From the NCBI GenBank assembly GCA_964533055.1, contig CAZHKZ010000029.1, positions 1-8,063 on the forward strand: a stretch of DNA of 8,063 nt, given 5' to 3'. Shown here piece after piece: positions 5,569 to 8,063 of the stretch. A program made the position numbers and the translations under genes. Positions within the stretch are counted from its first letter, which is position 1. Every line of letters begins with the position of its first letter. Source of the stretch: JACROF01 sp964533055. GTDB taxonomy: Bacteria; Patescibacteriota; Microgenomatia; Levybacterales; UBA12049. The notes under the pieces were generated by a model that was not told where the DNA came from, did no database searches, and saw only the letters and a list, made by a program, of their open reading frames with translations.

Positions 5569-5583
5569 TGTCCTTTGGACAAT
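5567..5583. repeat. Perfect inverted repeat B (7-bp arms, TTT centre), overlaps -35 box
   Basis: ATTGTCC-TTT-GGACAAT is a second perfect dyad of the same total length (17 nt) directly next to repeat A. Its right arm contains the -35 TTGGAC (5575-5580) of the rightward gene, so a bound protein would block RNA polymerase. The arms differ in sequence from repeat A (GCC/GGC versus TCC/GGA inner bases), so the two are similar in form rather than direct copies. Confidence 0.6.
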
Positions 5584-5603
5584 ACTCTCATCTGCTGTAT
5601 ACT
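5575..5603 (+). promoter_or_regulatory. Promoter of the small membrane protein gene, leaderless geometry
   Basis: -35 TTGGAC (5575-5580), 17-nt spacer, -10 TATACT (5598-5603), then CTAAAA and the ATG at 5610. The 6-nt distance places the transcription start on the ATG. The -35 box is inside inverted repeat B. Confidence 0.65.
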
Positions 5604-5609
5604 CTAAAA

Positions 5610-6071
5610 ATGACTGCCACCGGACACGCTATTATTGGAACTTCTCTCGCTGCGATCATCCCCAATCCGTTTATAGGTATTCCAGTCGCAATCCTCTCAC
5701 ACGTCCTTGCTGATGCCTTCCCACACTGGGATACGGGCACGAATATGAAAAAGAAAAGTAAAGCAGAATTTGTAATTGGATCATTTATCGATCTTGGGCT
5801 GAGCTTCTTTTTCCCTTTTATTCTCTCTGTCTACCTTTTCCCGCAGACCTCACTTCTCTATATCTATAGTATGGTGATAGCTGCACAAGGATTTGACTGG
5901 GCGAGTGCTCCATACCTATTCCTGGATTGGAAATTTCCACCCTTTTCTTGGGCTATCTATCTCCAAAGGACATTTGATAACAAACTTGATAAGCCTCGTG
6001 GTGTGATCTATCAAATTATCGCACTACTTTGTATCGTCACAATTTCAGTCACCATTTACCAGATTTCTTGA
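5610..6071 (+). CDS. Small membrane protein, YdjM/DUF457-like (putative metal-dependent hydrolase fold)
   Basis: A 153-aa protein with hydrophobic segments at about 8-30, 55-78, 81-95 and 132-151. The N-terminus carries spaced His/Asp residues typical of membrane-bound YdjM/DUF457-type proteins: H6 in TGHAIIG, and S-H31-V-L-A-D35-A-F-P-H39-W-D41, the pattern usually called metal-dependent hydrolase. An activity is not proven for close relatives, so function remains open. The open frame begins 14 codons earlier at 5568, but those codons cover the -35 and -10 boxes, and the conserved TGHAIIG block begins right after the ATG at 5610. Its TGA stop (6069-6071) lies inside the -35 TTGACA of the next gene. 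Confidence 0.6.
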   Translation: MTATGHAIIGTSLAAIIPNPFIGIPVAILSHVLADAFPHWDTGTNMKKKSKAEFVIGSFIDLGLSFFFPFILSVYLFPQTSLLYIYSMVIAAQGFDWASAPYLFLDWKFPPFSWAIYLQRTFDNKLDKPRGVIYQIIALLCIVTISVTIYQIS

Positions 6072-6097
6072 CAGATATCTTCATTTCTTGAGATACT
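6068..6097 (+). promoter_or_regulatory. Promoter of the first bitopic protein gene, leaderless geometry
   Basis: A perfect -35 TTGACA (6068-6073) overlaps the TGA stop of the preceding gene. An 18-nt spacer leads to the -10 GATACT (6092-6097), then AAATCT and the ATG at 6104. The 6-nt spacing predicts a leaderless transcript; there is no Shine-Dalgarno sequence. Confidence 0.62.
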
Positions 6098-6103
6098 AAA
6101 TCT

Positions 6104-7141
6104 ATGGACAATAAGCCCAATCCTAACCCTTTCAATCAGACACCTTCATCTCCACTAACTCCAGCTGGCAACACAGCTCAAGGACCTGCATCAAATCCTT
6201 ATGAAACTGAGATCCCAACTGAGAGCATTGAACATACACCTGAGCAGCCTCGCGCTGATGACAATCAGTCACCATTTGAACAGAGACAGGCTACAAGCCC
6301 ACTTACTCCAACTACTCCACTAAGTACTCCGCCAACTGCGCATGAAGCACGCTCTAACGATCTTCCTCACAAACCACATCACTTTATGACCAAGAAAGCT
6401 CTGATTCTTGGCCTCCTCTTTATGATCACAGCAGGTCTTTCATCGATTGTCACCTTCTCTCTCGTTAGCTCGCAATCTAAAAAGGTTCCTGCAGCGCCAA
6501 ATCAAGTCGCTCCAGCCCCAACAATCGAACAAGCCAAGGAATTCACAAGTACAAAAACAGGCCTATCATTTAATTATCCAGCTGGCTGGACTGCAACTGA
6601 AGCAGCATCTGATGACGTGACCACAAAAGTCACAATTACAAAGCAGGATGCGCCAACTATCAATGTATTTCTAGGCCCTGCAGGTGTTGGAGGTCAATGC
6701 ATCAATGATCCACTTGTTGAACTTGGTAGCGAGCCGATAACTGCTTTTGGCAAACCACTCAATATTTTCTTTCAGGGAGACAGCATGACGCAGAAATTGA
6801 CTGGTGCATATGTTGTGGCGGGAGTATCCCCATGTCCCAATATCGCATTTATAGACATCGCTGATCTGATTACCCCACAATCTGATCCCGCAAGTATCTC
6901 TCTTGCATCAATTACGCTGTCCGATCCATCAGGACCGCTCCTTCCTGATTTCACAGCATCAAAGGGATATGCTGAAGCAAAAGGCATTATCCAATCACTC
7001 GTCATCAAGGCTTCTTCAGATCAATCCTTTTCTACACCTTCTGACTCAATGACTGCATGCACTATGGAGGCTAAAGTCTGCCCAGATGGATCATCTGTCG
7101 GACGCGTACCACCATCTTGCGAGTTCGCAGCTTGCCCCTAA
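6104..7141 (+). CDS. Bitopic surface protein with Pro-rich tail and C-terminal Cys motif
   Basis: A 345-aa protein of unknown function. Residues 1-93 are a hydrophilic Pro/Thr/Ser-rich tail, 98-121 one membrane helix (ALILGLLFMITAGLSSIVTF) after basic TKK, so the tail is expected inside and the rest outside. The outer part begins with a Pro/Ala linker, then a compact domain from about 146 with TKTGLSFNYPAGW (150-162), a start typical of PsbP-like/DUF-type beta domains in such proteins. C199 and C244 may form a disulfide. The last 27 residues have C319-x6-C326-x12-C339-x4-C344, including CPDGSSVGR and CEFAACP, a short motif I associate with C-termini of secreted proteins in candidate-phylum bacteria. 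The start is fixed by its promoter. The next gene encodes a protein of the same layout 9 nt downstream. Confidence 0.65.
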   Translation: MDNKPNPNPFNQTPSSPLTPAGNTAQGPASNPYETEIPTESIEHTPEQPRADDNQSPFEQRQATSPLTPTTPLSTPPTAHEARSNDLPHKPHHFMTKKALILGLLFMITAGLSSIVTFSLVSSQSKKVPAAPNQVAPAPTIEQAKEFTSTKTGLSFNYPAGWTATEAASDDVTTKVTITKQDAPTINVFLGPAGVGGQCINDPLVELGSEPITAFGKPLNIFFQGDSMTQKLTGAYVVAGVSPCPNIAFIDIADLITPQSDPASISLASITLSDPSGPLLPDFTASKGYAEAKGIIQSLVIKASSDQSFSTPSDSMTACTMEAKVCPDGSSVGRVPPSCEFAACP

Positions 7142-7144
7142 TAC
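7117..7144 (+). promoter_or_regulatory. Weak possible promoter of the second bitopic protein gene
   Basis: TTGCGA (7117-7122), 16-nt spacer, TAATAC (7139-7144), then 6 nt to the ATG at 7151. The spacing to the ATG repeats the pattern seen elsewhere, but the hexamer matches consensus at only 3 of 6 bases and includes the stop codon of the preceding gene. Read-through from the upstream promoter is as likely. Confidence 0.22.
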
Positions 7145-7150
7145 CTACCT

Positions 7151-7867
7151 ATGGACACCAACCAAACAACAGTACCTCAAGCACCTCAATCTCCACCAAG
7201 TACATCTAGTACGAAAAATGGATCAAGCAAAATGATGCTAATCATTGTTGGCGTTCTTGTACTAATCATCATAGGTCTCGGTGGATTCATTCTTATGAAC
7301 TCTAATTCTAAAGATATGGGTGCTGCACCTACACAAGCACCAGCAAATGCAATGAACGCAGAAGCTTCTCCTTCTCCAAGCACCATGACAAATCTTCTAA
7401 CTTATACCAGCAGTGACTCAAAATGGCAGATGAATTATCCAAAAGATGTGACGGTTGAGAAAAGAGATGGCACACATATTGGGCCTACTGGATTTGGAGA
7501 AGTTGCAATGTTTTATAAACATGGTCCAACACAGACAACCGGAACAGAATTTCACGATGGACTATCTGTCATCGTGGGCGTTATGAAAAAGCCGGCACTT
7601 ACCACACTTGAAAAATTTGCAGATGAGCAGACTACGCCCAATCCTGAAGTCGGATCAACTCGAACGCCTTTTGTACCTACGTCCATTGGTGGCATGAATG
7701 GAATTTCAACAATAACAACTGGCATGGCAACATTTAAAGTAGTCTTCCTTCCAATCCCCGGGAATAATGAGGCGGTCTATTATGTATCAGTCTTTGCGGA
7801 GGGTGCTGATAAAGTCGCGTATCAAACTATCACTGATCAAATGTTGGCGAGCTTCAAGCTTCTTTAG
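7151..7867 (+). CDS. Bitopic surface protein, PsbP-like outer domain (unknown function)
   Basis: A 238-aa protein with a short Pro/Ser-rich inner tail (1-27), one membrane helix at about 28-49 (MMLIIVGVLVLIIIGLGGFI), an Ala/Pro/Ser linker (56-80) and an outer domain of about 155 residues. The domain starts with LTYTSSDSKWQMNYPKDV (83-100), the same kind of opening as TGLSFNYPAGW in the preceding protein, and ends with a YQTITDQMLASFKLL helix, as in PsbP-like lipoproteins of bacteria. It has no cysteine, unlike its neighbour with six. The two genes are 9 nt apart and probably share a transcript. No catalytic residues are evident. Its stop (7865-7867) overlaps the 3' end of the convergent topoisomerase gene by 14 nt. 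Confidence 0.62.
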   Translation: MDTNQTTVPQAPQSPPSTSSTKNGSSKMMLIIVGVLVLIIIGLGGFILMNSNSKDMGAAPTQAPANAMNAEASPSPSTMTNLLTYTSSDSKWQMNYPKDVTVEKRDGTHIGPTGFGEVAMFYKHGPTQTTGTEFHDGLSVIVGVMKKPALTTLEKFADEQTTPNPEVGSTRTPFVPTSIGGMNGISTITTGMATFKVVFLPIPGNNEAVYYVSVFAEGADKVAYQTITDQMLASFKLL

Positions 7868-8063
7868 TAGATTTCACTTCAACGGATTCGTCTTCCTTCT
7901 TCTTAATGTCTTCTAGCTTCCAAGCAGCGAATGTGCAGGCGGGATAATTTGCGCAACCAAAGAACTTTCTCCCTTTTCTCGTCTTTTTCACAATAACATT
8001 TCCACCATCTTGAGGGCATGTCATACCTGTCTCCTCAACAAATGGCTTTGTATACTTACAAGT
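7854..8063 (-). CDS. topA: DNA topoisomerase I, C-terminal zinc-finger tail (partial, 5' end outside window)
   Basis: The frame is open from the window edge to a TGA at 7854-7856, giving 69 residues. It begins TCKYTKPF, which fits the end of one topoisomerase zinc finger (last Cys, then YT), followed by a second finger: GMTCPQDGG, RKGRKFFGC, ANYPACTFAAW. The C16/C37/C43 spacing and GC-x-NYP-x-C-x-F are typical of the zf-C4 fingers that follow the type IA topoisomerase core and help DNA binding. The second Cys of this last finger is replaced by Asp (CPQD), so it has three Cys. A Lys/Glu-rich tail of about 22 residues ends the protein. The rest of the gene, including the active-site Tyr domain, lies beyond 8063. 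An internal copy of this finger in another protein is possible but less likely. Confidence 0.8.
   Translation of the reverse strand, partial: TCKYTKPFVEETGMTCPQDGGNVIVKKTRKGRKFFGCANYPACTFAAWKLEDIKKKEDESVEVKSTKEA

Noticed and set aside
5552..5583. The two inverted repeats as a bidirectional terminator
   Set aside because: They lie upstream of both divergent genes, have 3-nt centres and no T-run, and no transcript is expected to enter from either side.
1..8063. CRISPR array, tRNA, rRNA, insertion sequence or riboswitch
   Set aside because: No regularly spaced repeats, no cloverleaf-like segment, no transposase and no long 5' leader were seen; the short leaders argue against riboswitches.

Overview
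The window reads as accessory-to-housekeeping chromosome of a Patescibacteria (CPR)-type bacterium. I infer this from the mix of proteins rather than from a marker gene: a DUF5667-type secreted protein, two tail-anchored-outward bitopic proteins with Pro/Ser-rich cytoplasmic tails, a small YdjM/DUF457-like membrane protein, a half-size MFS protein and a shortened family-4 uracil-DNA glycosylase, all in compact AT-leaning DNA. TGA is used as an ordinary stop (TrmH-like and topoisomerase genes), so the TGA=Gly code of Gracilibacteria/SR1 does not apply. A 100-N scaffold gap at 4523-4622 shows this is a draft assembly.

Layout. On the + strand, 119-1671 holds a CDP-alcohol phosphotransferase and a choline-phosphate/inositol-phosphate-type cytidylyltransferase, which together look like a module that makes a CDP-alcohol and transfers its headgroup. 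On the - strand, 1674-5503 holds, from right to left in transcription order, a secreted DUF5667 protein, a SpoU/TrmH RNA methyltransferase broken by the gap, an NlpC/P60-like protein, a uracil-DNA glycosylase, a possible GNAT protein and a six-helix MFS-like protein. The TrmH, NlpC/P60 and UDG genes overlap end to start (ATGA, then 8 nt) and form an operon. On the + strand again, 5610-7867 holds a small membrane protein and two bitopic surface proteins. The window ends in the C-terminal zinc-finger tail of DNA topoisomerase I on the - strand (7854-8063).

The most striking signal is regulatory. Five genes (starts 946, 2309, 5503, 5610, 6104) have a -10-like hexamer ending exactly 6 nt before the ATG, and two more have one 7 or 9 nt before it. 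Three of the five also carry a good -35 box at 17-18 nt. This geometry puts the transcription start on the A of the ATG, so most genes here appear to be leaderless; only the gene starting at 3107 shows a clear Shine-Dalgarno-like sequence. The same promoters fix the correct starts of two genes whose longest open frames run through the promoter. Two back-to-back perfect inverted repeats sit between the divergent promoters at 5510-5603.

No CRISPR array, tRNA, rRNA, insertion sequence or convincing rho-independent terminator was seen, and no gene-free stretch exceeds about 120 bases apart from the N gap.
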